A stretch of 56,852 bases of DNA from JAXDJJ01 sp034665745 (GTDB lineage Bacteria; Actinomycetota; CADDZG01; WHSQ01): the NCBI GenBank assembly GCA_034665745.1, contig JAXDJJ010000021.1, forward strand, positions 1-56,852, given 5' to 3'. Below are positions 34,528 through 42,963 of the stretch, piece after piece. Every line of letters begins with the position of its first letter. The stretch's first letter is position 1. The notes under the pieces were generated by a model. That model did no database searches. It was not told the origin of the DNA and saw only the letters and a program-made list of their open reading frames with translations. Both the position numbers and the translations under genes were made by a program.

Positions 34528-34704
34528 GTGGCCGTTCGGCAAGAGGATCTGTTGGTCAGAGAGGCGATCGTCTATCCCTTCCCATCCCAGATGTTGCGGG
34601 CCCGGAGCGCACACCGGCGGATGGTTGCCAGGCGTCGGATGACCCTGGGTGTGCTGACGGTGCTCATGGCGGCCTATGTGCTCGCCTCGCTCCCCACCTT
34701 GTAG
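34528..34704 (+). CDS. LexA-controlled 58-residue membrane peptide, candidate SOS division inhibitor
   Basis: The GTG at 34528 is preceded by AGAAGGAG (34514-34521). The product has 58 residues: a polar N-terminal half, a basic stretch RRMVARRR (30-37) and one membrane helix (MTLGVLTVLMAAYVLASLP, 38-56), predicted N-in, C-out. It lies divergent from lexA under three LexA boxes and upstream of the nrd genes. This is the slot of YneA, ChiZ and DivS, SOS-induced division inhibitors in other Gram-positives. It lacks their LysM domain. No sequence similarity is claimed; the role is inferred from context. Confidence 0.7.
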   Translation: MAVRQEDLLVREAIVYPFPSQMLRARSAHRRMVARRRMTLGVLTVLMAAYVLASLPTL

Positions 34705-34792
34705 ATGCCCTCAACTCGTTACGGGGTCCCATTCACCCCGGTATGCGACGAAAACTGCCGAGATTTCGTAGGAGATTTCGGCGCGACTTCCC

Positions 34793-34821
34793 TTGACCCA
34801 CCCGTTACACAGGCGTAATTT
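34793..34821 (+). promoter_or_regulatory. Putative nrdJ promoter
   Basis: TTGACC at 34793-34798 and TAATTT at 34816-34821 are separated by exactly 17 bases. Transcription would start just before the NrdR boxes. A second candidate, the extended -10 TGGGATAAT at 34898-34906, lies nearer the gene. Confidence 0.5.
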
Positions 34822-34834
34822 CACCGAGGGTTTT

Positions 34835-34883
34835 ACACCACATGTTGTGCCCAGGCTGTTGATGGACCCCAACATGTGGTGTT
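34835..34883 (+). promoter_or_regulatory. Tandem NrdR boxes upstream of nrdJ
   Basis: Box 1 ACACCACATGTTGTGC (34835-34850) and box 2 CCCAACATGTGGTGTT (34868-34883) are near-inverted copies of one motif centred on CATG, about 32 bases apart, three helical turns. NrdR binds paired palindromic boxes of this size and spacing ahead of ribonucleotide reductase genes. nrdR itself is at 38608-39102. Confidence 0.8.
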
Positions 34884-34957
34884 GATAACCCGAAATGTGG
34901 GATAATCACAGGGTGCCCGTCAGCCAGGGGGTTGCGGGTTCGGAAGGGGGAAACGTA

Positions 34958-37726
34958 GTGGCTCAGGCGACCCGTTCGGCCATCGGCTCGGACGCTCTAA
35001 GGATCCGTCGGTACTTCACCACCGAGGGGGTTCACCCATACGACGAGATCGAGTGGGAGCTCCGCGATGCGGTCATCCAGAACTACCGCACCGGCGAAGT
35101 GGCATTCGAGCAGAAAGGCGTCGAGGTCCCGAAGTCGTGGTCCCAGAACGCCACGAACATCGCCTCTCAGAAGTACTTCCGAGGTACCCAAGGCACCCCC
35201 GACCGTGAGTACTCGGTCAAGCAGATGATCAACCGGGTCGTGAACCGCTACCACGAGGAAGGTCTCGCTCGTGGCTACTTCGCGGATGCCGACGAAGCTC
35301 AGATATTCAAGGACGAGCTCACCCACCTCCTCGTCAACCAGAAGGCCGCGTTCAACTCGCCTGTGTGGTTCAACGTCGGCTGGCGTGAGAAGGGCAAAGA
35401 GCAGTGCTCCGCGTGCTTCATCTTGTCCGTCGATGACGAGATGTCTTCGATCCTCAACTGGTACGTCGAAGAAGGGACGATCTTCAAGCACGGCTCCGGC
35501 TCAGGAGTGAACCTGTCGAAGATCCGTTCGTCGAAAGAGCGTCTCAAGAGTGGCGGCACCGCATCCGGTCCCGTCAGCTTCATGCGCGGTGCAGATGCCT
35601 CCGCGGGAACGATCAAGTCCGGCGGCGCCACCCGTCGTGCCGCCAAGATGGTCGTGCTGAACGTCAGCCACCCCGACATCCGCGACTTCATCTGGTGCAA
35701 GGCGCTCGAGGAGAAGAAGGCTCTCGCATTGCGTGAGGCCGGCTTCGACATGGATCTCGATGGTAAGGACACGCACTCGATCCAGTACCAGAACGCCAAC
35801 AACTCGGTGCGCGTCGATGACGAGTTCATGCAGGCGGTCGTTGACGACAAGGAGTACGCACTCCGTGCCGTGACCACCGGTGACCCGGTCGAGACGGTCA
35901 GGGCCAAGGACCTATTCCGCGAGCTCGCGCAGGCGGCGTGGGAATGTGCCGACCCGGGCGTCCAGTACGACACCGTCATCAATGACTGGCACACGTGTTC
36001 GAACACCGATCGCATCAACGGCTCGAACCCGTGCTCCGAGTACATGCACGTCGACAACTCGAGTTGCAACCTGGCGAGTCTGAACCTGCTCATGTTCATG
36101 GACGACCAGGACAACTTCAACATCGACTCTTACAAGCACGCGGTCGAGGTCATGTTCTTGGCGCAAGAGATCTCGGTCGGCTTCGCGAGCTACCCGACCG
36201 CCAAGATCACCGAGACGTCGCATCGCATGCGTCAGCTCGGACAGGGCTTCGCGAACCTCGGCGCTCTGCTCATGAGCCAGGGTCTGGCGTACGACTCGGA
36301 CGAGGGCCGGGCGTGGGCCGCAAGCCTCATGTCGATCATGACGGGGCATTGCTACGCCACCTCCGCCAAGATCGCCGAGCGTGTTGGCGTCTACGACGAG
36401 TACCCGAAGAACAAAGAGCCTCACGACCGTGTCATGAACAAGCACCGCGACGCGGCCTACGAGATCCCCAGCGACCTGTGCCCCCCCGAGCTCGTCTCGG
36501 CAGCACGCAGCGCATGGGACGAGGCAGTCACGCTCGGCGAGACCTATGGCTACCGCAACGCTCAGGCCACGGTTCTGGCTCCGACGGGAACCATCGGTCT
36601 GTTGATGGACTGCGACACCACGGGTATCGAGCCCGACCTCGCACTGAAGAAGACCAAGAAGCTCGTCGGCGGCGGCACGATGTCGATCGTCAACCAGACG
36701 GTCCCCCGTGCATTGCGCAAGCTCGGCTACAACGAGTCCCAGATCGCCGAGATCGTCGCTTACATCGACGAGAACTCGCACGTCGTCGGCTCGCCGTTGC
36801 GTGAAGATCACCTAACGGTGTTCGACACCGCCATGGGCGAGCGCTCGATCCACTACATGGGTCACATCCGGATGATGGGTGCGGTGCAACCGTTCATCTC
36901 CGGTGCGATCTCCAAGACCGTGAACCTGCCCGAGAACGTGACGGTCGAAGATGTCGAGCAGGTCTATATCGAGGGCTGGCGCCTCGGCATCAAGGCCCTG
37001 GCTCTGTACCGTGACAACTGCAAGGTTGCTCAGCCGTTGTCGAGCGCCAAGAAGGAGAAGGCAGAGGCGCCGGTCACCGAGATCCCCGAGCCGGTCCGAC
37101 GCCGTCTCCCGAAGGCTCGTCGTTCGATGACCTTCAAGTTCCGTGTCTCCGACACCGAGGGCTACCTCACCGCCGGGGAGTTCCCCGAGGGTGGCGTGGG
37201 CGAGATCTTCCTCAGGGTCGCCAAGCAGGGCTCGACCTTGGCCGGGATCATGGATGCGTTTGCAGTGTCGATCTCGATGGGTCTGCAGTACGGGGTGCCG
37301 CTGTCGGCCTACGTCAAGCAGTTCTCGTCGACCCGCTTCGAGCCGTCCGGCATGACCGACGACCCGGACTTCCGCATCGCGACCTCGATCCTCGACTACG
37401 TGTTCCGTCGCCTGGCAGCGCAGTACCTGCCGGCCGAGGAGCGTCACGCCCTCGGTATCAGGACCGCAGGCGAGCGACAGAACGAGATCGAAGCCAAGCT
37501 CGACACGACGGCAGCCGCCGAACCCACGAACGGCAACGGGAATGGGAACGGCAATGGCAACGGGAATGGTCACGCCAAGGAAGAGGGCGTCATCGTGCTC
37601 GGCCCCGTGGCATCTGCTGCCAGCATCGGCTCTCGCCCTTACTGCGGAACGTGCGGGGTCGAGATGAACCCGGCCGGCTCATGTTTCGCCTGCCCCTCGT
37701 GCGGTTCGACGAGCGGCTGCAGCTAG
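34958..37726 (+). CDS. nrdJ: Vitamin B12-dependent ribonucleotide reductase (class II)
   Basis: NrdJ reduces ribonucleotides using adenosylcobalamin. The 922-residue product has the active-site region NSPVWFNVG, KHGSGSGVNLSKIRSS, NPCSEYMHVD (active-site Cys) and LAPTGTIGLLMDCDT. It also has a C-terminal Asn-Gly repeat linker and a Cys-rich redox tail (YCGTCGVEM, CFACPSCGSTSGC). I chose GTG 34958 because GGAAGGGGG at 34942-34950 precedes it; the ATG at 34895 lies between promoter elements. It is followed by a zinc ribbon and nrdR. Confidence 0.96.
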   Translation: MAQATRSAIGSDALRIRRYFTTEGVHPYDEIEWELRDAVIQNYRTGEVAFEQKGVEVPKSWSQNATNIASQKYFRGTQGTPDREYSVKQMINRVVNRYHEEGLARGYFADADEAQIFKDELTHLLVNQKAAFNSPVWFNVGWREKGKEQCSACFILSVDDEMSSILNWYVEEGTIFKHGSGSGVNLSKIRSSKERLKSGGTASGPVSFMRGADASAGTIKSGGATRRAAKMVVLNVSHPDIRDFIWCKALEEKKALALREAGFDMDLDGKDTHSIQYQNANNSVRVDDEFMQAVVDDKEYALRAVTTGDPVETVRAKDLFRELAQAAWECADPGVQYDTVINDWHTCSNTDRINGSNPCSEYMHVDNSSCNLASLNLLMFMDDQDNFNIDSYKHAVEVMFLAQEISVGFASYPTAKITETSHRMRQLGQGFANLGALLMSQGLAYDSDEGRAWAASLMSIMTGHCYATSAKIAERVGVYDEYPKNKEPHDRVMNKHRDAAYEIPSDLCPPELVSAARSAWDEAVTLGETYGYRNAQATVLAPTGTIGLLMDCDTTGIEPDLALKKTKKLVGGGTMSIVNQTVPRALRKLGYNESQIAEIVAYIDENSHVVGSPLREDHLTVFDTAMGERSIHYMGHIRMMGAVQPFISGAISKTVNLPENVTVEDVEQVYIEGWRLGIKALALYRDNCKVAQPLSSAKKEKAEAPVTEIPEPVRRRLPKARRSMTFKFRVSDTEGYLTAGEFPEGGVGEIFLRVAKQGSTLAGIMDAFAVSISMGLQYGVPLSAYVKQFSSTRFEPSGMTDDPDFRIATSILDYVFRRLAAQYLPAEERHALGIRTAGERQNEIEAKLDTTAAAEPTNGNGNGNGNGNGNGHAKEEGVIVLGPVASAASIGSRPYCGTCGVEMNPAGSCFACPSCGSTSGCS

Positions 37727-37735
37727 GAGCAGCTC

Positions 37736-37933
37736 ATGGCAGCACCCAAGAAGTGCAGCGAGTGCGGGGCGGAGCTTAGGCTCCGTCCCCACCGCTGCCC
37801 CTTGTGTGGGGCCGAGGTCGACGCCGCGAAGGCGGACGCTCCAGCAGAAACCAACGTGGAGCGGTATCAAGAAGGGATGCGGGACCTCCGCAAGCAACTC
37901 AAGAAGCTGAGAGACGAAGCAGAGGCGGTTTGA
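37736..37933 (+). CDS. Small zinc-ribbon protein
   Basis: The 65-residue protein has a CSECG-x10-CPLCG zinc ribbon at residues 7-25 and a C-terminal charged helix (YQEGMRDLRKQLKKLRDEAE) that may form a coiled coil. It starts 10 bases after nrdJ with GGAGCAG upstream. The next gene overlaps its stop. A partner role in nucleotide reduction is possible but unproved. Confidence 0.75.
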   Translation: MAAPKKCSECGAELRLRPHRCPLCGAEVDAAKADAPAETNVERYQEGMRDLRKQLKKLRDEAEAV

Positions 37934-38607
37934 TCACAGGTCTGCGGGCAGCAGTCGCGATGTCCTTGTTGGTGGTCGTGCTTGCGTTCAACGCGCACGC
38001 GGGGTCGAACAAGGTCGAGTTCAGCGCTACCCAACAGCGCTTCTTGGACTCAGACGACGTTGACGTCAACCTCGTCAACAACACCGACGACAAGATCGAG
38101 ATGTTCGGTGGATCGATCCGATCGCTGCGCAGCGACCAGCGCATGGTCAAGCTCACGCCGAAAGAGCGTTTCCTCCAACCGGGGTCCGTGCACAGTTGGA
38201 CGTGGAGCACGCAGGATCGTGTGGGCCGCTTCGAAGCGCGCTTCCGCACCTCGGCCGGAACCCTGACCGATACCTTCGAGAAGGGTGCCTACTTCACGTT
38301 GGGCTTCGACCAGAGCAACGACAGCTTCGTCATCTGGGTGCGCGAACGCCAGCCGATCCGGAAGCTTCGGGCCGACCTCGGGAAGGCCCAGGACGAGCGC
38401 CGCATCGTGTCCGGCATCGTGTCGCGGTCCGGGAACTACAACCCGGAGTGGTCGTACACGATGGGTCCGGGCTCGATCGTCTTAGGTGATGTCTTCACCG
38501 AGGTCTGTGATGGGACTCCGCTCTACGTCGAGAACCATCGACGGCAATGGATGGGGGACCGATGGTGCCCGTGGTCGTCCTACGTTGCCAGCGAGGGCCG
38601 CAGGTAG
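37930..38607 (+). CDS. Exported hypothetical protein between nrdJ and nrdR
   Basis: A TTG at 37930 overlaps the zinc-ribbon stop (TTGA). The 225-residue product has a signal peptide (ITGLRAAVAMSLLVVVLAFNAHAG) and a beta-rich mature part with two Cys near the end. I do not recognise the family. It is immediately followed by nrdR with no gap, so it belongs to the same operon. Confidence 0.65.
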   Translation: MITGLRAAVAMSLLVVVLAFNAHAGSNKVEFSATQQRFLDSDDVDVNLVNNTDDKIEMFGGSIRSLRSDQRMVKLTPKERFLQPGSVHSWTWSTQDRVGRFEARFRTSAGTLTDTFEKGAYFTLGFDQSNDSFVIWVRERQPIRKLRADLGKAQDERRIVSGIVSRSGNYNPEWSYTMGPGSIVLGDVFTEVCDGTPLYVENHRRQWMGDRWCPWSSYVASEGRR

Positions 38608-39102
38608 ATGCGCTGCCCTTACTGCGCCAACGAGGAGGACAAGGTCGTCGACTCCCGGGTCGCAGAAGAGGGCCGGGCGATCCGTCGCCGCAGGGAGTGC
38701 CTCGCTTGCACCCGTCGGTTCACGACGTTCGAACGTCCCGAAGAGGTTCCTCTCCTCGTTATCAAACGCAACGACATCGAGGAACCGTTCGACCGCGAGA
38801 AGATCATCTCTGGCTTGCTGAGCGCCTGTAAGAACAGACCCGTGTCCGCGGCCGAGATCGACGCGCTGGCCGATGACGTCGAGGACGCGATGCGTGCACA
38901 CCCGAAGCGACCGATCCCGTCCGCTGAGATCGGTCGCGAAGTGCTCGAGCGTTTGCGCACCCTCGACGAGGTTGCCTACCTTCGCTTCGCATCGGTTTAC
39001 AAGGACTTCCAAGAGCTCGACGATTTCGAACGGGAATTGGGCATTCTGCTGAAGAAGTCACCTCCGAAGGGCGTCTCGGACGATGAAGCTCCCGGTACAT
39101 AG
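38608..39102 (+). CDS. nrdR: Transcriptional repressor NrdR
   Basis: NrdR represses ribonucleotide reductase genes in response to ATP/dATP. The 164-residue product has the N-terminal zinc ribbon MRCPYCANEEDKVVDSR with CLACTRRFTTFER, then the ATP-cone (VIKRNDIEEPFDREKIISGL). Paired NrdR boxes lie ahead of nrdJ. It overlaps dut by 20 bases. Confidence 0.97.
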   Translation: MRCPYCANEEDKVVDSRVAEEGRAIRRRRECLACTRRFTTFERPEEVPLLVIKRNDIEEPFDREKIISGLLSACKNRPVSAAEIDALADDVEDAMRAHPKRPIPSAEIGREVLERLRTLDEVAYLRFASVYKDFQELDDFERELGILLKKSPPKGVSDDEAPGT

Positions 39103-39514
39103 GCTCGACCCCGGGCTTCCGCTCCCCGCATACGCCCACCCCGGCGATGCGGGCCTCGATCTATATGCCGCGGAAGATGTGTCGCTCGCGCCGGGTGATC
39201 GCATTGCTATCCCCACCGGCATCGCGGTCGCGATCCCGAAGGGTTACGCGGGCTTCGTTCATGCGCGCTCCGGTCGCGCTCTGAAGCAAGGGCTTGCGCT
39301 CGTCAACGCTCCGGGACTGATCGACTCCGGCTATCGGGGCGAGATCAAGGTGATCGTGATCAACCTCGCCCGCAAGCACACCGTCCAGATCAGGCGTGCA
39401 GAGAAGATCGCTCAGCTCGTGGTTCAGAAGGTGACCCCGGTCGAGCTCACCGAGGTGGATGGACTAGCCCCCTCGGCCCGCGGCGAAGGCGGGTTCGGAA
39501 GTACCGGCAGCTAG
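39083..39514 (+). CDS. dut: Deoxyuridine 5'-triphosphate nucleotidohydrolase
   Basis: dUTPase cleaves dUTP to dUMP and keeps uracil out of DNA. The 143-residue product shows the five family motifs: DAGLDLYA, ARSGRALKQG, NAPGLIDSGYRGEIKV, RRAEKIAQLV and the C-terminal GEGGFGSTG. The ATG lies inside the nrdR 3' end, so the two are coupled. It closes the dNTP block. Confidence 0.97.
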   Translation: MKLPVHRLDPGLPLPAYAHPGDAGLDLYAAEDVSLAPGDRIAIPTGIAVAIPKGYAGFVHARSGRALKQGLALVNAPGLIDSGYRGEIKVIVINLARKHTVQIRRAEKIAQLVVQKVTPVELTEVDGLAPSARGEGGFGSTGS

Positions 39515-39526
39515 CCGGAAGGTCTG

Positions 39527-40351
39527 TTAGCCCCCGTCGTCGGGGTCGCCGCCGCCACGTCGACTAGGGCTCGGACGTGGCCGTGGCCGTGGCCGTTGAC
39601 GCGGGGTCGGCTTGGGTGCGGGTTGCTTCTCCCCACCCACCTCGTTCTTCTTGGCGTCCTCCGTCCGATCCGTACGGCTGCCGTACCCACGTCCGTAGGC
39701 GTACGCATTTGCGCTCCCGTCGCCCTTAGAACCGTTGGCGTCGGAAGTGGTGCCGCTCCGATCGGTTCTCGGCTCGTTCGAGAGTGAATCGTCGCTGGGG
39801 CTCGGATCCCTGGTCGGTTCGCTATCCCCGCCAGTGTCACCTTCGACGGTGGACCCGGGCCCGATGAGTGAGCCTGTTTCACCCGCAGGGAGCGGTGCTG
39901 CGAACCCACCGGGACGCTGCTTGGAGCTCTCGGTCGTGTCTTGAGGTAGGGGGATACCAACCTTCCTGAAGAGGTCTTCCACGGGCATCGGCAACGTGAT
40001 CACGTTCGCTGCCGCGGCCGCGGTGACGAGAGCTAGCAGGCTCACGAGGACCAGGGCAACGATGGCGGCGAGGCGGGTACGCGACATCCGGATAGCTCGC
40101 TTGGCCCCTAGCGGAGGCGCCGCCAGCCACTCGGGAGTACCGGCGACGCGGATCGCGATCTTGGTCAGTGCGGCCGTGTTGTCGGCAGGGTCCTCAACGG
40201 AGGCTCTTGCCTTCAGGTCCAACACGTACAGCGCGATGGCCCGGAAGGGCTCCCGCGTGGAGCGGCCTTCTGCTATCGCCCTCAGGACCCCGTCATCGAG
40301 ATCCCACCAAAGGCGCGCTGTGTCTAGATGCCCTTGAAAGTCGTTGTCCAT
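39527..40351 (-). CDS. Single-pass membrane protein with disordered external tail
   Basis: The 274-residue protein has a cytoplasmic N-terminal part of about 90 residues (LDTARLWWDLDDGVLRAIAEG) and one membrane helix near 92-117 (LAAIVALVLVSLLALVTAAAAA). The long external tail is rich in Gly, Asp, Ser and Pro and ends with RPRPRPRPSPSRRGGG. The topology resembles anti-sigma factors, but no sigma gene is adjacent. The family is not recognised. Confidence 0.65.
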   Translation of the reverse strand: MDNDFQGHLDTARLWWDLDDGVLRAIAEGRSTREPFRAIALYVLDLKARASVEDPADNTAALTKIAIRVAGTPEWLAAPPLGAKRAIRMSRTRLAAIVALVLVSLLALVTAAAAANVITLPMPVEDLFRKVGIPLPQDTTESSKQRPGGFAAPLPAGETGSLIGPGSTVEGDTGGDSEPTRDPSPSDDSLSNEPRTDRSGTTSDANGSKGDGSANAYAYGRGYGSRTDRTEDAKKNEVGGEKQPAPKPTPRQRPRPRPRPSPSRRGGGDPDDGG

Positions 40352-40461
40352 CTGCCCCTATCCGCCTTATGCCCGGCGGGAGAGTACCAAGCATTCCCAG
40401 AAGGTCACCTGACTCGACGTGTCGCTACATCTCCAGGGCGGGAAACGGCGATGATGCCTCC

Positions 40462-40971
40462 GTGACCTACTGCCCAAGTTGCGGCGCCGAGTACCGAGCG
40501 GGCTTCTCTCGGTGCCCCGATTGTGACGTCGAGCTCCAGAGCAAGCCGCCCACCGAGCGCGCTCTAGCAGCCCGCCAGGCAGAAGTCGTCCTCGACGAAC
40601 GAGTCGAGGTCTTCATCACCGGGAGACGGATCGATGCCGAGCTCGTGCGCGGGATGCTGGAAGCCAACGGGCTCGACGCACGGATCTGGAGCGGGGGCAT
40701 GGGCGTCTACCGCCTCGAATCCGGACTGACCGAGCTCACCGGCGTTCCGAACGCGTTCAACTCCTATCGGGTGGTGGTCCGGGTCGACGAGGAGACCACC
40801 GCGAGGGAGCTGCTCCGCGACGCATCTCTGGCCAGCGACGAACCCGAACCGACCGATCACAAGGGAGACCCCTCCTTCGGTTTCCTGGACTTGATCCGCG
40901 GCCGCTGGATCCTTGTCGCTTTCGCCATCTTCTTCGTAATCATGATCCTCAGGAACGGCCCCCCGGGCTGA
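40462..40971 (+). CDS. Zinc-ribbon DUF2007-like protein with C-terminal membrane helix
   Basis: From GTG 40462 the 169-residue product has an N-terminal zinc ribbon (YCPSCGAEYRAGFSRCPDCDVEL). A DUF2007-like ACT/PII-type domain (VFITGRRIDAELVRGMLEANG) and a final membrane helix (WILVAFAIFFVIMIL) follow. The open frame extends to 40168 but overlaps the divergent gene's promoter. A regulatory role is only inferred from the domain type. Confidence 0.7.
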   Translation: MTYCPSCGAEYRAGFSRCPDCDVELQSKPPTERALAARQAEVVLDERVEVFITGRRIDAELVRGMLEANGLDARIWSGGMGVYRLESGLTELTGVPNAFNSYRVVVRVDEETTARELLRDASLASDEPEPTDHKGDPSFGFLDLIRGRWILVAFAIFFVIMILRNGPPG

Positions 40972-41007
40972 CGGACTAGTCGCCAACGAGGATGGGACGA
41001 TGGGTCC

Positions 41008-41529
41008 GTGTCTGAGATCGCCGTTCGGGTAGCGCACGATGATGAGATCGAGAAGGCCCGCGCCGTACTCGGTGCGGCCTACGGGCAATACGAGAGTGAG
41101 TTCCCTCCGGAGAACTGGGCTCCTTATCTCGTAGACATCCTCGACCTCGAGGGACGGGCGTCTGCATCCGAGTTGCTCATCGCCGAGCGAGATGGGGAGG
41201 TCCTCGGCTGCGTCAGCTACTTCCCTCCGGGCTCGAAGACTTCGTATCCGTCCGACTCGTTCTCCGAGCACTGGCCACCCGAGTGGGCCGCCTTCCGTCT
41301 TTTGGCCGTCGATCCGTCGGCGCGTGGCGGGGGAGTGGGACGTCGACTCACCGAGGTCTGTATCGAAAGAGCGCGTGCACAAGGAGCGCCGGCTATGGGC
41401 CTTCACACGACCGCACCGATGAAGGTCGCCCGTTCGATGTACGAGCGGATGGGATTCGAGCGTGCACCGAAGTACGACTTCCATCCATCGCCGCAGATCG
41501 CGGTCGAGGCCTACAAACTGGAGCTGTGA
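41008..41529 (+). CDS. GNAT family N-acetyltransferase
   Basis: The 173-residue product has the GNAT acetyl-CoA motif A (FRLLAVDPSARGGGVGRRLTEVCIERA) and a motif B-like end (MYERMGFERAPKYDF). The substrate cannot be inferred. It starts with GTG and lies alone between convergent and co-oriented small genes. Confidence 0.88.
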   Translation: MSEIAVRVAHDDEIEKARAVLGAAYGQYESEFPPENWAPYLVDILDLEGRASASELLIAERDGEVLGCVSYFPPGSKTSYPSDSFSEHWPPEWAAFRLLAVDPSARGGGVGRRLTEVCIERARAQGAPAMGLHTTAPMKVARSMYERMGFERAPKYDFHPSPQIAVEAYKLEL

Positions 41530-41533
41530 CCGG

Positions 41534-41941
41534 TTAGGCGTGCGGCCAGAAGTCAGCCTCTGCGATCTCGAGCACATTGCCTGCAGGGTCTTCGAAGTAG
41601 AACGACTTCATCCCGTTACCCCACTCGATCTCTTTGCCCCACTCGACTCCGACTTCGTCGAAGTAGGTCTTCCAGCTCTCGTATGTGCCGGGTTCCGCGG
41701 TGAAACAGGAATGACCCTTCCCGGTCGCGCCATGGGCCGGGGGCATCTCCTGATCGACGGTCCTGTCTCGATTGAAGATGAGGAAGACGTGGTTCTCATT
41801 GCCCACGCGGTAGCTGAACTCGAATGCCATCTGTCGCAGCCCGAGGATCTCGACATAGAAACGACGCGTTTCTTCCTCGTTCGAGGTGTCGCAATAGAGC
41901 ACGGTCTCGAGGACTCCGCGTAGTTCGGGTCTCTTGCTCAC
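41534..41941 (-). CDS. VOC family (glyoxalase/bleomycin-resistance fold) protein
   Basis: The 135-residue protein starts with ELRGVLETVLYCDTSNEEET, has FYVEILGLRQM and ends with FYFEDPAGNVLEIAEADFW, the typical paired beta-alpha-beta pattern of vicinal oxygen chelate proteins. Metal ligands may include His74-type residues (GHSCF) and the Glu in VLEIAE. The substrate is unknown. It is convergent with the GNAT gene. Confidence 0.88.
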   Translation of the reverse strand: MSKRPELRGVLETVLYCDTSNEEETRRFYVEILGLRQMAFEFSYRVGNENHVFLIFNRDRTVDQEMPPAHGATGKGHSCFTAEPGTYESWKTYFDEVGVEWGKEIEWGNGMKSFYFEDPAGNVLEIAEADFWPHA

Positions 41942-42004
41942 GCCCCGAATCTAAATGGGGACCGAGGGTTCACCGGTCCGAGTCTTCCCTGGTAGGACTG
42001 CCGG

Positions 42005-42952
42005 ATGGACCTCACCGCGGTGTTGGACGCACGCAACCGGATCGCCCCATACCTGAACCCCACGCCCCTTTACAACTACCCCGCGCTGTCGGAGCTCGTC
42101 GGGACCGAGGTGTGGGTCAAACACGAGAACCATCTGCCAACGGCTGCGTTCAAGGTGCGTGGTGGGTTGAACCTCGCTGCCCAACTCACTGACGACGAGC
42201 GTCAGGCCGGTCTTGTAGCGGCGTCGACCGGCAATCACGGGCAGTCAATCGCTTACGCGGCCAAGACCTTCGGAACCCAAGCGATCATCTGCGTGCCCGA
42301 AGGAGCGAACCCTACGAAGGTGGATGGCATCCGGCGCTGGGGGGCGACGATCGTTGAAGTGGGTCGTGACTTCGATGACGCTCGGGAGCACAGCGAGAAG
42401 CTTGCGCAACGGGAGGGCTATCGCTATGTCCACTCGGGTGACGAGCCGCACCTGATCGCGGGCGTAGGCACATATGCCTTGGAGATCTTCGAGGAACTCC
42501 CGGACGTCGACGTAATCATCGTCCCAGTCGGCGGAGGAAGCGGGGCCGCAGGTGCGTGCGTCGTTGCGGCCGCTGTTAATCCCTCGACGGAAGTCATCGG
42601 GGTGCAGTCGGCTCAGGCCCCCGCAGGGTACAGATCGTGGAAGGCAGGCAGTTTGGTCGAAGATCAGATGGGGACGTTCGCCGAGGGCTTAGCTACGCGC
42701 ACGGCGTTCGAGTATCCGCAGAAGATCATGCGCGAGCACCTCAGCGACTTCGTCCTCGTGGATGACGACGACATCCGGGCCGCGATGTTGCAACTGATCC
42801 AGATCACCCGGAACCTCGTGGAAGCTGCGGGGGCCGCGGGCGCGGCTGCTGCGCTTCAGATGAAAGAACAGCTCGCAGGCAAGAAGGTCGTGGTCATCAT
42901 GAGCGGCGGGAACATCGCAGTGCCCCAACTCCGCGAGTTGCTCGCCGGCTAA
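42005..42952 (+). CDS. Threonine/serine dehydratase-like PLP enzyme
   Basis: This 315-residue fold type II PLP enzyme has the Lys motif AAFKVRGG (near residue 50), ASTGNHGQSIAY and the glycine loop PVGGGSGAAGAC. It most resembles catabolic threonine dehydratase or serine racemase-like enzymes without an ACT domain. The exact substrate cannot be decided. It is convergent with the histidine kinase gene. Confidence 0.88.
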   Translation: MDLTAVLDARNRIAPYLNPTPLYNYPALSELVGTEVWVKHENHLPTAAFKVRGGLNLAAQLTDDERQAGLVAASTGNHGQSIAYAAKTFGTQAIICVPEGANPTKVDGIRRWGATIVEVGRDFDDAREHSEKLAQREGYRYVHSGDEPHLIAGVGTYALEIFEELPDVDVIIVPVGGGSGAAGACVVAAAVNPSTEVIGVQSAQAPAGYRSWKAGSLVEDQMGTFAEGLATRTAFEYPQKIMREHLSDFVLVDDDDIRAAMLQLIQITRNLVEAAGAAGAAAALQMKEQLAGKKVVVIMSGGNIAVPQLRELLAG

Positions 42953-42963
42953 GAGCAACCCGA

